Counted from the first letter of the stretch, positions 7,143-14,003 are shown. The stretch is DNA of 16,785 nucleotides from an uncultured Clostridia bacterium (GCA_947589615.1 CANQBU010000012.1:1-16785); one strand, 5' to 3'. A program made the numbers and translations. The notes: generated by a model from the letters alone, not told the origin.

Positions 7143-7760
7143 ATGAAAAAATTTGGAATCTTTGTTATTAAACCAGATGCGATAAATGAACAAGACTTGC
7201 GTATTATAAAGAATGTTTTGACAAGTTATGGTTTTCCATACAATCTATGTTTTCGTATGAAAAAATATTGCGATGTAATGCAAAAATATAGAGAAACCGA
7301 TATTAAATTTAAGAACTACGAGAATGCCGAAGAAGAAATAAAAGGTTGCGGAGTTGCTCTAAGTGCCTATAGACAACTGTATGGAAGTTCGGAAGGTATA
7401 GTAATGCTTATTCCATTGAGAAAAGAATCCTTTAAAGAATTTTATGATAGCGCTAATGTCGCAAAGAGAGAAATCCGCAGACAAATTGAAGAAGGAAGAG
7501 GTTATTGTTATGCATATGTTGATTATTTGACCAATCCCCATTTGACAAAAATGACTCTCGGCGAATATGCCCTGTTAAAAAGCAAAGACAAAGAAAACAT
7601 CAATAAAGCGTATATTAACGGAATTCACTTAGAAGATTATGAATGCCTGGAAAACAATTTCTGCCTTAATTTTATGGTTGAGCATGGCATTATAACAAAG
7701 GAGAATAAGGTTGATATAGACGAGTTGTTAGATGATATGCAAGATGAAAGAGATTATTAA
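7143..7760 (+). CDS. Divergent nucleoside-diphosphate-kinase-like protein
   Basis: 205 residues, longer than the usual 140-155 of NDK. The start matches the NDK first strand (F-V-I-K10-P-D12-A, as in I-K-P-D-A). Near the C-terminus N159-G-I-H162-L-E-D165-Y fits the active-site pattern N-x-x-H-x-S-D with Ser replaced by Glu; H162 would be the phospho-histidine. The segment after it (C-L-E-N-N-F-C-L-N-F) occupies the place of the NDK E-x-A-x-x-E-I-x-L-W-F helix. NDKs move the gamma phosphate between nucleotides; the substituted motif and insertions suggest another acceptor (inference). It is a paralogue of the NDK half of the fusion at 1-838. GGAG precedes the ATG and the 3' end overlaps the transglutaminase-like gene. 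Confidence 0.76.
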   Translation: MKKFGIFVIKPDAINEQDLRIIKNVLTSYGFPYNLCFRMKKYCDVMQKYRETDIKFKNYENAEEEIKGCGVALSAYRQLYGSSEGIVMLIPLRKESFKEFYDSANVAKREIRRQIEEGRGYCYAYVDYLTNPHLTKMTLGEYALLKSKDKENINKAYINGIHLEDYECLENNFCLNFMVEHGIITKENKVDIDELLDDMQDERDY

Positions 7761-8865
7761 AATAATAAAAAACGAAATAAGCAACTTTAAAATTGAACCT
7801 ACATCGGCAGAATTAAAAAATTTGGCAACTATAAAACATGTTTTAATCAAGCTGTCAAATATTTGTTCGCGAGATGATAGGTTCTTTTTGTTTAAGGAAA
7901 ACATTGTATTAAGACGAAAAATTTACAACAAACATCTTTTTTTTAATAAAAAAGAAATGCGAATTTCCTGCAAATCATATTGTATTCTAGTAAAAAAAAT
8001 CTTAAAAAAATTGGACATTGAAACCACCTTGTTTTCGGCAGGGCATGATGAGTTTAAACATTTTGCTCTTTTATACATATATGAAGATAAAAAGTATTAT
8101 ATTGACCCTTTGCATGACCTTGTAAATTTGAAAATAGGGGCGAAAGCACAATATTTTTGCAGCGAGTATGCAAAAATCCCTAACTTAACAATTTTAGATT
8201 GCAAAAAGCAGCAAGTTTTAGATGAATTAATAAATTATAACGATTATTATAATAAATGTTTAACTAATCTTGAGAAAAATTATAATCCAAATAAAATAAA
8301 AGAAAATATTAAATATTTAATGTTAAATTCAAACCTTATTTCAGTTGCAGATTCTATAATATTTTTAAACAAAGTCATAGATGATATTTTTCCTCAAAAT
8401 AAAGATAAAATTAAAATTTCATATTGCCGAACTTTGAAAAAAGTGCAATTGCAAAACAAATGCAAAATTAAAAAGGGGACTAATGGCGTGTGTATTCAAT
8501 ATTTAGATTCCATAATCTATTATTTCCCTTCACTTAAACTTTTTATTAAAAGATCTTCTGCCATCAAAGATGTTTATATAAAGCCAAAGTATATTTTAAA
8601 ATTATATAACTATCTTAGGGAAAACAATATAAATCGTCAAATTTTAGACAATCTTTATTTTCAAAAATCATTCTCAAAATTAGAAAAAACTTTTAATTTA
8701 TGCGAAGAAGATGTTGCCATAATTGATGGCGAGGCTTATATAAAGAATTTGAATTTGAGGATTTTCATTCACAAACGAAAATATCTTTGTTTAAAGGAAG
8801 ACAATAGCAAATTTTATTATCAAATCAAATTGAATGGCAAATTTGTGAAAAAAAGATATAAATGA
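7732..8865 (+). CDS. Transglutaminase-like (papain-fold) protein
   Basis: 377 residues counted from ATG 7732; a second in-frame ATG at 7744 would give 373. Only a weak GAG precedes 7732, and either start overlaps the NDK-like gene. Residues 79-129 show a transglutaminase-like core: S79-C80-K-S-Y with the usual helix and a D-I turn 15-16 residues after the cysteine, then F-K-H110-F-A-L-L-Y, and Y-Y-I-D125-P. C80, H110 and D125 form the expected catalytic triad with correct spacing. Members of the fold act as peptidases, amidases or acyl-transfer enzymes. The remaining ~220 residues, rich in Lys, Asn and Ile, are not recognised; they include tyrosine- and lysine-rich hydrophobic strands but no clear membrane segment. 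It is the last gene of the rightward unit and is extremely A+T-rich. A role in making or breaking an amide bond in the pathway is speculative. Confidence 0.72.
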   Translation: MICKMKEIIKIIKNEISNFKIEPTSAELKNLATIKHVLIKLSNICSRDDRFFLFKENIVLRRKIYNKHLFFNKKEMRISCKSYCILVKKILKKLDIETTLFSAGHDEFKHFALLYIYEDKKYYIDPLHDLVNLKIGAKAQYFCSEYAKIPNLTILDCKKQQVLDELINYNDYYNKCLTNLEKNYNPNKIKENIKYLMLNSNLISVADSIIFLNKVIDDIFPQNKDKIKISYCRTLKKVQLQNKCKIKKGTNGVCIQYLDSIIYYFPSLKLFIKRSSAIKDVYIKPKYILKLYNYLRENNINRQILDNLYFQKSFSKLEKTFNLCEEDVAIIDGEAYIKNLNLRIFIHKRKYLCLKEDNSKFYYQIKLNGKFVKKRYK

Positions 8866-8931
8866 TTTTTTAAAATTTTCTATTTTCTGGGAGGGAGAAT
8901 ACTTTGAAAAGGTTTGAATTAGAAATTATAT

Positions 8932-8959
8932 TTGATTTTTTTGTCTAGTGTGATATAAT
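8932..8959 (+). promoter_or_regulatory. Promoter of the GNAT gene, predicted leaderless
   Basis: TTGATT (8932-8937) and a perfect TATAAT (8954-8959) are 16 bases apart, with an extended TG at 8951-8952. The start 7 bases downstream is 8966, exactly the A of the ATG. A GGGGG run touches the ATG, too close to act as a normal ribosome binding site. Confidence 0.65.
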
Positions 8960-8965
8960 GGGGGT

Positions 8966-9604
8966 ATGTTAGAAAAAGATATTCCCGATTTAAATATATT
9001 TATGGTTTGTGATAAAGTAAACACAAAAGCATTCTCGCATTTGCCAAAAGGATATAATTTTAGATTGTGCCGCAGAGATGAACTTGATATATGGAAGGGC
9101 TTTCCTTTTGATGACGAAAAATTAAAAGAAGAATTTAGGCCTTATATGACCGACTTTTTTAAAACGACTTATTCTTCAGATGAGGACTTATTTTTCAAAA
9201 AGTGTTTATTCGTTGTTGATGAAAAGGATACTCCTGTGGCGACATGTTTTGTTTGGAGGGCGTATGGCAAAGTGCCAAGCGTTCATTGGTTTAAAACTTT
9301 AAAACAATGCGAAGGGCAAGGCATTGGAAGAGCATTACTTACAGAGGTTATAAGCGGCGAAAAAGATTTTCCAATTATTCTTCATACCCAGCCCAGCAGC
9401 TATCGAGCAATAAAATTATATAGCGATTTTGGCTTTAAAATTGCGACGAACGAAAAAGTTGGCATGCGCGAAAATCAATATGAGCAGGCGCTTCCTATTC
9501 TCAGGGAGTTTATGACGCCACAGTCCTATAAAAATTTGCAATTCGGGGAAATATGTAAAGAATATATTGATATAATTGGAAAGGAAGAAACAAATCAGTT
9601 TTAA
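8966..9604 (+). CDS. GNAT family N-acetyltransferase
   Basis: 212 residues with a GNAT core in the second half. Motif A is E116-G-Q-G-I-G-R-A-L, the acetyl-CoA pyrophosphate loop (consensus Q/R-x-x-G-x-G/A). It is followed by H-T-Q-P-S-S-Y-R-A-I-K-L-Y and D-F-G-F, the conserved helix and final strand (motif B). The strand L-F-V-V-D with A-T-C-F-V-W is the usual start of the fold. It should transfer an acetyl group from acetyl-CoA to an amine. The N-terminal ~75 residues are charged and aromatic, and its acceptor cannot be told. It has its own promoter, so it is probably not part of the upstream operon although only 100 bases separate them. Confidence 0.87.
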   Translation: MLEKDIPDLNIFMVCDKVNTKAFSHLPKGYNFRLCRRDELDIWKGFPFDDEKLKEEFRPYMTDFFKTTYSSDEDLFFKKCLFVVDEKDTPVATCFVWRAYGKVPSVHWFKTLKQCEGQGIGRALLTEVISGEKDFPIILHTQPSSYRAIKLYSDFGFKIATNEKVGMRENQYEQALPILREFMTPQSYKNLQFGEICKEYIDIIGKEETNQF

Positions 9605-9641
9605 ATCTTTATTTATGACTGTAAAATGGTCTAAAAAATTC

Positions 9642-9670
9642 TTGTAAAAACTATGCAATTATGATACAAT
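9642..9670 (+). promoter_or_regulatory. Promoter before the 120-residue gene
   Basis: TTGTAA (9642-9647) and TACAAT (9665-9670) are 17 bases apart, with an extended TG at 9662-9663. AAGGAG at 9677-9682 serves the ATG at 9688. The leader is about 11 bases. Confidence 0.6.
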
Positions 9671-9687
9671 AAAAAAAAGGAGAAAAA

Positions 9688-10050
9688 ATGGGATACAATC
9701 TTAAAAAGTTAACTGAAGAATTAAAAGTTAAAGAACTGGCAGATGACGGACTTGTCGCTTGGGGACAAAATTCAAGTGGAGCGATGTTTGGTGCTGTCGG
9801 TGCAGCTCTTGCGGGAATGCACACAATCTCTTGTAAGGGTGACAAAATTGTCATTATTCCCTTTTCTAACAAAGAGATAAGGTTCGACGATGGGCTTATG
9901 ATTGACAAAAAGGAAATTAGGAGAGCCAAAGTTTCAGGACTTCTAACTGCAAAATTGAAAATTGAAACAGTCGATGGGAAATCGAATTCTTATTCAATTA
10001 CCCAAGGAAAAACTGCAGTAAAACAAATCTTGGCAAAACTGGGATTTTAA
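9688..10050 (+). CDS. Unrecognised small protein, possibly PH-like fold
   Basis: 120 residues, not confidently assigned. It begins with an amphipathic charged helix (L-K-K-L-T-E-E-L) and continues with a small glycine/alanine-rich stretch (G-A-M-F-G-A-V-G-A-A-L-A-G-M) that could pack as a short helix but is too polar at its ends for a sure membrane span. It then has alternating beta-like segments (I-V-I-I-P-F, E-I-R-F, A-K-L-K-I-E-T-V) and ends in a helix (A-V-K-Q-I-L-A-K-L). This beta-rich-plus-helix order recalls bacterial PH-like domains, which is only a suggestion. It has its own promoter, a good ribosome binding site (AAGGAG) and coding-type composition, so the gene itself is well supported. 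It appears monocistronic. Confidence 0.72.
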   Translation: MGYNLKKLTEELKVKELADDGLVAWGQNSSGAMFGAVGAALAGMHTISCKGDKIVIIPFSNKEIRFDDGLMIDKKEIRRAKVSGLLTAKLKIETVDGKSNSYSITQGKTAVKQILAKLGF

Positions 10051-10093
10051 AAAAATTAGCAAGTAGAATAATTCATTAAAATAGTCGTTATAC

Positions 10094-10118
10094 ATTCTTA
10101 AAAAAAAGAATTTTGTTT
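10094..10118 (+). terminator. Weak A+T-only hairpin after the 120-residue gene
   Basis: ATTCTT (10094-10099) can pair with AAGAAT (10106-10111) across an A-rich loop, followed by TTTGTTT. The stem has one G-C pair, so this may not terminate well. The rest of 10051-10218 is A+T-rich and shows no convincing promoter. Confidence 0.25.
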
Positions 10119-10218
10119 ATCGCTGTTTTTTTGATTAAAAATTTTTTACTAAGAACGAAATGACAGAAAAGTGCCTAATTTAGGGCTGAAAAAATAAATA
10201 ATGACAAAAGGATTTAAT

Positions 10219-10965
10219 ATGAAATTAATAATAAGTGCTGATGATTTTGGAATGAGCAAAAGCATTTCAGACGGAATAATTTACGGCATACAAAAAGGGT
10301 TTATAACATCTACTTCTATAATTGCAAATCTTGATTATACAGATTATGCAATTGAGCAGGCAAGGTTAAACGGGATAAAAAGAGTGGGTTTGCATTGTAA
10401 CTTGATTATTGGCAAATCATTGACAAAAAACCCAAAATTATGTTTTACTGAGAATGATATTACTTCAAAGTCGACAAACCAAAGCGATATACTTGCCAGT
10501 GTCTCTTATGAGGAAGCAAAAAATGAAATTTTAGCCCAGTATGATTATATTGCAAGTAAAGGTTTGGAAATCAATCATTTGGATAATCACTTATTGCTTG
10601 AAATATACCCTAATATTATGCAAGCGATGATAGATGTGGCAAAGGAAAAACATGTTCCTATGCGCTTTTGGGATATGGAATTAAAGAAGCAGATAAATAA
10701 TTCTGGCGTTGTTACTCCCGATGTTATTTGTAGGGATTTCCATAGAGAGGGTGTTACTGCCGAAACTTTAAATAACCTCATAAAAAAACACGGCGGCACA
10801 AATAACACAGTTGAAATAATGACACATGTAGGTTTTGTTGATATGTATACCTATCTCTTTACAGACTATAACTATCATAGACTTCTTGAGTTAAAGACTT
10901 TGGAAAGTTATTTAGCCAATGGCAATTTTAAAAATATAGATTTAATTAATCATGATAAATTGTAG
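10219..10965 (+). CDS. YdjC/ChbG-type carbohydrate deacetylase
   Basis: 248 residues from ATG 10219, selected because AAAAGGA lies 6 bases upstream; an ATG at 10201 adds six residues without a site. The start I-S-A-D8-D9-F-G is the YdjC family hallmark, followed by the T-S-T-S-I-I-A-N stretch, G-L-H59-C-N-L and N-H-L-D122-N-H124. D9, H59 and H124 fit the metal-binding Asp-His-His set, with D8 the likely base. Family members remove acetyl groups from N-acetylated sugars such as chitobiose. The third motif is shorter than the common D-S-H-Q-H-x-H form, so the exact substrate is open. The HAD gene begins 8 bases after its stop, suggesting a two-gene unit. Confidence 0.83.
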   Translation: MKLIISADDFGMSKSISDGIIYGIQKGFITSTSIIANLDYTDYAIEQARLNGIKRVGLHCNLIIGKSLTKNPKLCFTENDITSKSTNQSDILASVSYEEAKNEILAQYDYIASKGLEINHLDNHLLLEIYPNIMQAMIDVAKEKHVPMRFWDMELKKQINNSGVVTPDVICRDFHREGVTAETLNNLIKKHGGTNNTVEIMTHVGFVDMYTYLFTDYNYHRLLELKTLESYLANGNFKNIDLINHDKL

Positions 10966-10973
10966 GTGATAAG

Positions 10974-11570
10974 ATGATAATAGGCATTGATATTGATGAT
11001 ACGCTTACCTTTTTACAAAGGATAAAAATTAAAACGGCGCAAGACTATATAAAGAGAAATAATTTGAATTATAAACTTGTCAAAGCGGACGGGAATTTAT
11101 TTAGCGAAATGTTTGACTGGCCAAATGAAGTTTGCGACAAATTTTGGTTTGAAGAGGCGGATAAAATGCTTGCAAGCGTTAAGGCAAGAGACTATGCAAG
11201 CGACACTTTAAAGAGGCTTAAAGAGGAAGGGAATAAAATAGTTATCGTAACCGCCAGAACAAAACAATGGCATAAAGACCCATATAAATTGTCATTTGAT
11301 TGGCTTATTAAAAACAATCTATGTTTTGACAAACTGATTGTTGGAAAACTTGACAAGACTCAAACGTGTATTGATGAAAAAATTGATTGTTTTATAGACG
11401 ATATTCCCGAAACCTTGACCAAACTTCAAAACGTTGGAATTAAAACAATATTGATGAAAAATCCTCACAATGAAAATCAAAGCATTTATAGCGGGAAAGT
11501 CGCAAAAGATTGGAAAGAAATATATGACATTATAAGCAAAGATATTTGGGACTCTATTGAGAAAATTTAG
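10974..11570 (+). CDS. HAD superfamily hydrolase, nucleotidase-like
   Basis: 198 residues with the HAD motifs in order: D6-I-D8-D-T10 (motif I, nucleophile D6 and acid D8), I-V-T93-A-R (motif II), K-L-D-K around 125-128 (candidate motif III lysine), and F-I-D142-D143 (motif IV). The combination D-I-D-D-T-L-T with V-T-A-R and the overall size fits the NT5C / YqfW-type 5'-nucleotidase group, which dephosphorylates (deoxy)nucleotides; a sugar phosphatase role is also possible given the deacetylase partner. The start follows TAGGTGATAAG, a modest ribosome binding site overlapping the end of the deacetylase gene. A terminator follows the stop. Confidence 0.82.
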   Translation: MIIGIDIDDTLTFLQRIKIKTAQDYIKRNNLNYKLVKADGNLFSEMFDWPNEVCDKFWFEEADKMLASVKARDYASDTLKRLKEEGNKIVIVTARTKQWHKDPYKLSFDWLIKNNLCFDKLIVGKLDKTQTCIDEKIDCFIDDIPETLTKLQNVGIKTILMKNPHNENQSIYSGKVAKDWKEIYDIISKDIWDSIEKI

Positions 11571-11578
11571 AAATATGA

Positions 11579-11604
11579 CGGCTTTTAAAAGCCGCATTAT
11601 TTTT
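11579..11604 (+). terminator. Terminator after the HAD gene
   Basis: A perfect 16-base palindrome, CGGCTTTTAAAAGCCG (11579-11594), is followed by TTATTTTT. It starts 9 bases after the HAD stop codon and closes the deacetylase-HAD unit. Confidence 0.8.
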
Positions 11605-11648
11605 GCTTAAATATTTGTCGGTGGGAGAAAAGGCGAGAAGAAAACACG

Positions 11649-11677
11649 TTGACTTTTTGGAAGAGATGTGTTAAAAT
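11649..11677 (+). promoter_or_regulatory. Promoter of the phosphodiesterase gene
   Basis: TTGACT (11649-11654) and TAAAAT (11672-11677) are 17 bases apart, with an extended TG at 11669-11670. Transcription would start near 11684, leaving a leader of about 11 bases with GAGG just before the ATG at 11695. Confidence 0.65.
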
Positions 11678-11694
11678 GTGGCAAGAGGTAGATT

Positions 11695-12801
11695 ATGAAA
11701 CTTATAAAGCCAGATTTTGAAAATTCAGTTTTAAATATTTCTTCATCGCTAGCAAAGTTTTTGGGCAAAGAAAATAATTACAAAACTTTAAGCGCACTTG
11801 ACGAAAGGTTGGCAAAGGGCAAGAAGAATGTAGTATTTTTAATTCTTGACGGCTGCGGGATAAATCCAATAAATATCAATTTGAGTGAAGATTGCTTTTT
11901 GCGTAGGAATATAAGGCAAACTTTGACTTCCGTTTTTCCTTCCACAACCACTAATGCCACTACTACTTACAGGACGGCTTTACCTCCAATTGAGCATGGC
12001 TGGTTTGGCTGGAGTGTCTATTTTGAAGGCTTAGGTAGGGCGGTTGATATTTACATGGGCAGAGATTCCTATACGGGCGAGGAGATTGATAAAAATTTTG
12101 TTAGTTCCACTCTCCCCACAAAATCTTTTTATGCCGATGTAAAAAGCGAATATGAAATAAACAAGGTTGTTCCCTCGTATTTTAAAGATGAAGTCAAAGC
12201 CAATCATTTTGCCTTTAATGGGCTTGAAGAAATGTTTTCACAAATCAAAAATGTATGCGAAAAAGAGGGCAAACAATTTGTCTATGCTTATTGCCCCGAG
12301 CCTGACAGCACCATGCATGAATATGGCGTATCTTCAGCGCAAGCAAAAAAATTAATTGAATATCTTAATTCAAGTATCGAGCGACTTGTCGAGCAGTGCA
12401 AGGATACTCTCTTTATCGTTTCCGCCGACCATGGGCAGGTTGACATTGACGGCTATGTAGAAATGTATAAAGATAAAACTCTCCTCTCGTATATGCAGTG
12501 GCCATTTTATCTTGAGCCACGTGCAATAGGCTTTAAGATAAAAAAAGGAAAAGAAGAAGAGTTCGAAAAATATTTTTCATCCACTTACGGCGACAATTTT
12601 GTGCTATTTAGGACAAAGCAATTGCTTGAAGAAAACTATTTCGGCGGGCGTGGAGACTATGAAAAAATGCTGGGCGATTATATCGGCGTTTGCTATACTC
12701 ATAAGCAGGCACTTTTCAAGGAGGATAGCCATAGATTTAAAGGCCACCATACCTCACTTACCGAAGAAATGGAAGTTCCTTTAATCATCGTTGAAACGTG
12801 A
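11695..12801 (+). CDS. Type I phosphodiesterase / nucleotide pyrophosphatase family protein
   Basis: 368 residues of the alkaline-phosphatase superfamily. Visible metal-site motifs are L-I-L-D52-G-C-G, the nucleophile region F-P-S-T84-T-T86-N-A-T, P-D-S-T-M-H-E-Y-G near residue 205, S-A-D-H-G-Q near 245, and G-H-H-T-S near 355. Together these supply the Asp, Thr, Asp-His, Asp-His and His ligands of the two-zinc active site used to hydrolyse phosphodiester or pyrophosphate bonds of nucleotides or lipid head groups. There is no signal peptide or membrane segment, so it is probably cytoplasmic. The substrate is unknown. The gene is monocistronic, with its own promoter and a terminator at 12849-12893; it stops with TGA. 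Confidence 0.87.
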   Translation: MKLIKPDFENSVLNISSSLAKFLGKENNYKTLSALDERLAKGKKNVVFLILDGCGINPININLSEDCFLRRNIRQTLTSVFPSTTTNATTTYRTALPPIEHGWFGWSVYFEGLGRAVDIYMGRDSYTGEEIDKNFVSSTLPTKSFYADVKSEYEINKVVPSYFKDEVKANHFAFNGLEEMFSQIKNVCEKEGKQFVYAYCPEPDSTMHEYGVSSAQAKKLIEYLNSSIERLVEQCKDTLFIVSADHGQVDIDGYVEMYKDKTLLSYMQWPFYLEPRAIGFKIKKGKEEEFEKYFSSTYGDNFVLFRTKQLLEENYFGGRGDYEKMLGDYIGVCYTHKQALFKEDSHRFKGHHTSLTEEMEVPLIIVET

Positions 12802-12848
12802 AGGAAACATAAAGAGAAGGAATGGACGAAATAGAATAACTCATGACG

Positions 12849-12893
12849 AAGAGCAAGACATGGAATAAAAAACCATTGAATTTGCTCTTTTTT
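12849..12893 (+). terminator. Terminator between the phosphodiesterase gene and rpsF
   Basis: AAGAGCAA (12849-12856) pairs with TTGCTCTT (12882-12889), with an inner ATGG/CCAT helix (12860-12863 with 12873-12876), followed by a T run to 12893. The T run ends one base before the rpsF -35 box. Confidence 0.75.
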
Positions 12894-12894
12894 C

Positions 12895-12922
12895 TTGACA
12901 AATAAAAAAATATAAGTATAAT
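12895..12922 (+). promoter_or_regulatory. Promoter of the rpsF-ssb-rpsR operon
   Basis: Both boxes are perfect: TTGACA (12895-12900) and TATAAT (12917-12922), spacer 16. Strong expression is expected of a ribosomal protein operon. The start is predicted near 12929. Confidence 0.85.
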
Positions 12923-12928
12923 TAAGAA

Positions 12929-12995
12929 AGCAGTAGAATTACTGTCCTTGTCTTTTATTTAAAAAAGACCATTTTGTCCAAAAGGAGGTAAAAGT
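12929..12995 (+). promoter_or_regulatory. rpsF 5' leader, possibly structured
   Basis: About 67 bases lie between the predicted start and the rpsF ATG, much longer than other leaders in the window. Two hairpins can form: CAGTA/TACTG (12931-12944, loop GAAT) and GTCTTTT/AAAAGAC (12950-12969). TCCTT (12945-12949) could also pair with AAGGA of the ribosome binding site. Autogenous S6:S18 leaders are known in other bacteria, but the CCG-containing bulge of that motif is not visible here, so regulation is only a suggestion. Confidence 0.35.
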
Positions 12996-13277
12996 ATGAA
13001 CAATTATGAACTTCTTTACATCATTGCATCAGACGTTGCCGAAGAAAAGAGAGAAGAACTTATTAAGAAATTCTCATCTTATGTTGAAGCAAAAGGCGGC
13101 ACTGTAAACGGCATTGATAAATGGGGAATGAGAAAATTGGCTTATCCAATCGACTTCAAAAAAGAAGGATTTTATGTGCTTATGAACATCACTTTAAATC
13201 CAGCCGAAGTTGACGCTATGGGAAAACTCATGAACATTACAGAAGGCATTGTTAGACAAATGTTTGTTCGCAAATAA
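12996..13277 (+). CDS. rpsF: 30S ribosomal protein S6
   Basis: 93 residues, the normal length for S6. The start N-Y-E-L-L-Y-I-I, the central G-G-x-V-x-x-x-x-K-W-G-x-R-K-L-A-Y-P-I motif and G-F-Y-V-L-M are diagnostic of the S6 ferredoxin-like fold. It binds the 30S platform as a heterodimer with S18, encoded two genes downstream. A strong AAAGGAGGT site precedes the ATG. First gene of the classic rpsF-ssb-rpsR operon. Confidence 0.97.
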   Translation: MNNYELLYIIASDVAEEKREELIKKFSSYVEAKGGTVNGIDKWGMRKLAYPIDFKKEGFYVLMNITLNPAEVDAMGKLMNITEGIVRQMFVRK

Positions 13278-13309
13278 GTCTTTGATGCTTATTAAAAAAG
13301 GAGATTATT

Positions 13310-13723
13310 ATGAATAAAATTATTTTAATAGGAAATTTGACAAGAGACCCTGAAATCACCCAAACAAACAGCGGTGTTTCAGTATGCAGATTCTCTTTGG
13401 CAGTTCCAAGAGGCTTTGCAAACAGCGATAGCAATGGCCCACAAGCCGACTTTTTCAATATTGTAGTTTGGCGCGGACTTGCCGACAATTGTCATAAATT
13501 TTTGAAAAAGGGTTCAAAATGCTGCGTTATTGGGAGAATCCAAAACGTAACTTATGAAACTCAAGACGGAACAAAACGTTACACCACTGAGATAACAGCA
13601 TCAGACGTAGAATTCCTTTCCACAAGAAATGGTGACGGTGCCACAGATGGCGTTCCAACTGGTGGAAATGGCTCAAGCGATCTTGAACCTGTTGAAGATG
13701 GTGGCGATGACTTACCATTTTAA
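13310..13723 (+). CDS. ssb: Single-stranded DNA-binding protein
   Basis: 137 residues. The N-terminal OB fold (about 1-105) opens with M-N-K-I-I-L-I-G-N-L-T-R-D-P-E, followed by F-S-L-A-V-P-R and F-F-N-I-V-V-W-R, which are typical of bacterial SSB. A short glycine- and acid-rich linker follows, and the protein ends in D-D-L-P-F, the acidic tip that recruits repair and replication partners. It coats single-stranded DNA in replication and repair. The linker is shorter than in many Bacillota SSBs. AAGGAG precedes the start, and it sits between rpsF and rpsR as usual. Confidence 0.97.
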   Translation: MNKIILIGNLTRDPEITQTNSGVSVCRFSLAVPRGFANSDSNGPQADFFNIVVWRGLADNCHKFLKKGSKCCVIGRIQNVTYETQDGTKRYTTEITASDVEFLSTRNGDGATDGVPTGGNGSSDLEPVEDGGDDLPF

Positions 13724-13742
13724 TTAAAAGGAGATTGAAATA

Positions 13743-14003
13743 ATGGCAGAATTAGTAAGAGAAGAAAGGGTTGCTGTAAAAAAATTCCGCAAACCTTCAA
13801 AGAAAAAAGTATGCGCTTTCTGTGTTGCCGGTGAAAAAGCAATTGATTATAAAGACGTTGCCAAGATTAGAAAGTATATAACTGAAAAAGGAAAAATCCT
13901 TCCAAGACGTCAAACTGGGGTTTGCTCATATCACCAAAGAGAACTTTGCACAGCAATCAAGAGAGCAAGAAATATGGCACTTCTACCTTATGTAGGTGAC
14001 TAA
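13743..14003 (+). CDS. rpsR: 30S ribosomal protein S18, zinc-type
   Basis: 86 residues. I-D-Y-K-D, the G-K-I-L-P-R-R-Q-T-G stretch and A-I-K-R-A-R-N-M-A-L-L-P-Y are S18 signatures. C24-x-x-C27 with C61 and H64 forms the zinc-binding set found in the cysteine-containing S18 type. It partners S6 on the 30S platform. AAAGGAG lies upstream, 20 bases after the ssb stop. No clear terminator follows; the weak CCTT/AAGG pairing at about 14007-14017 lacks a T run. Confidence 0.96.
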   Translation: MAELVREERVAVKKFRKPSKKKVCAFCVAGEKAIDYKDVAKIRKYITEKGKILPRRQTGVCSYHQRELCTAIKRARNMALLPYVGD

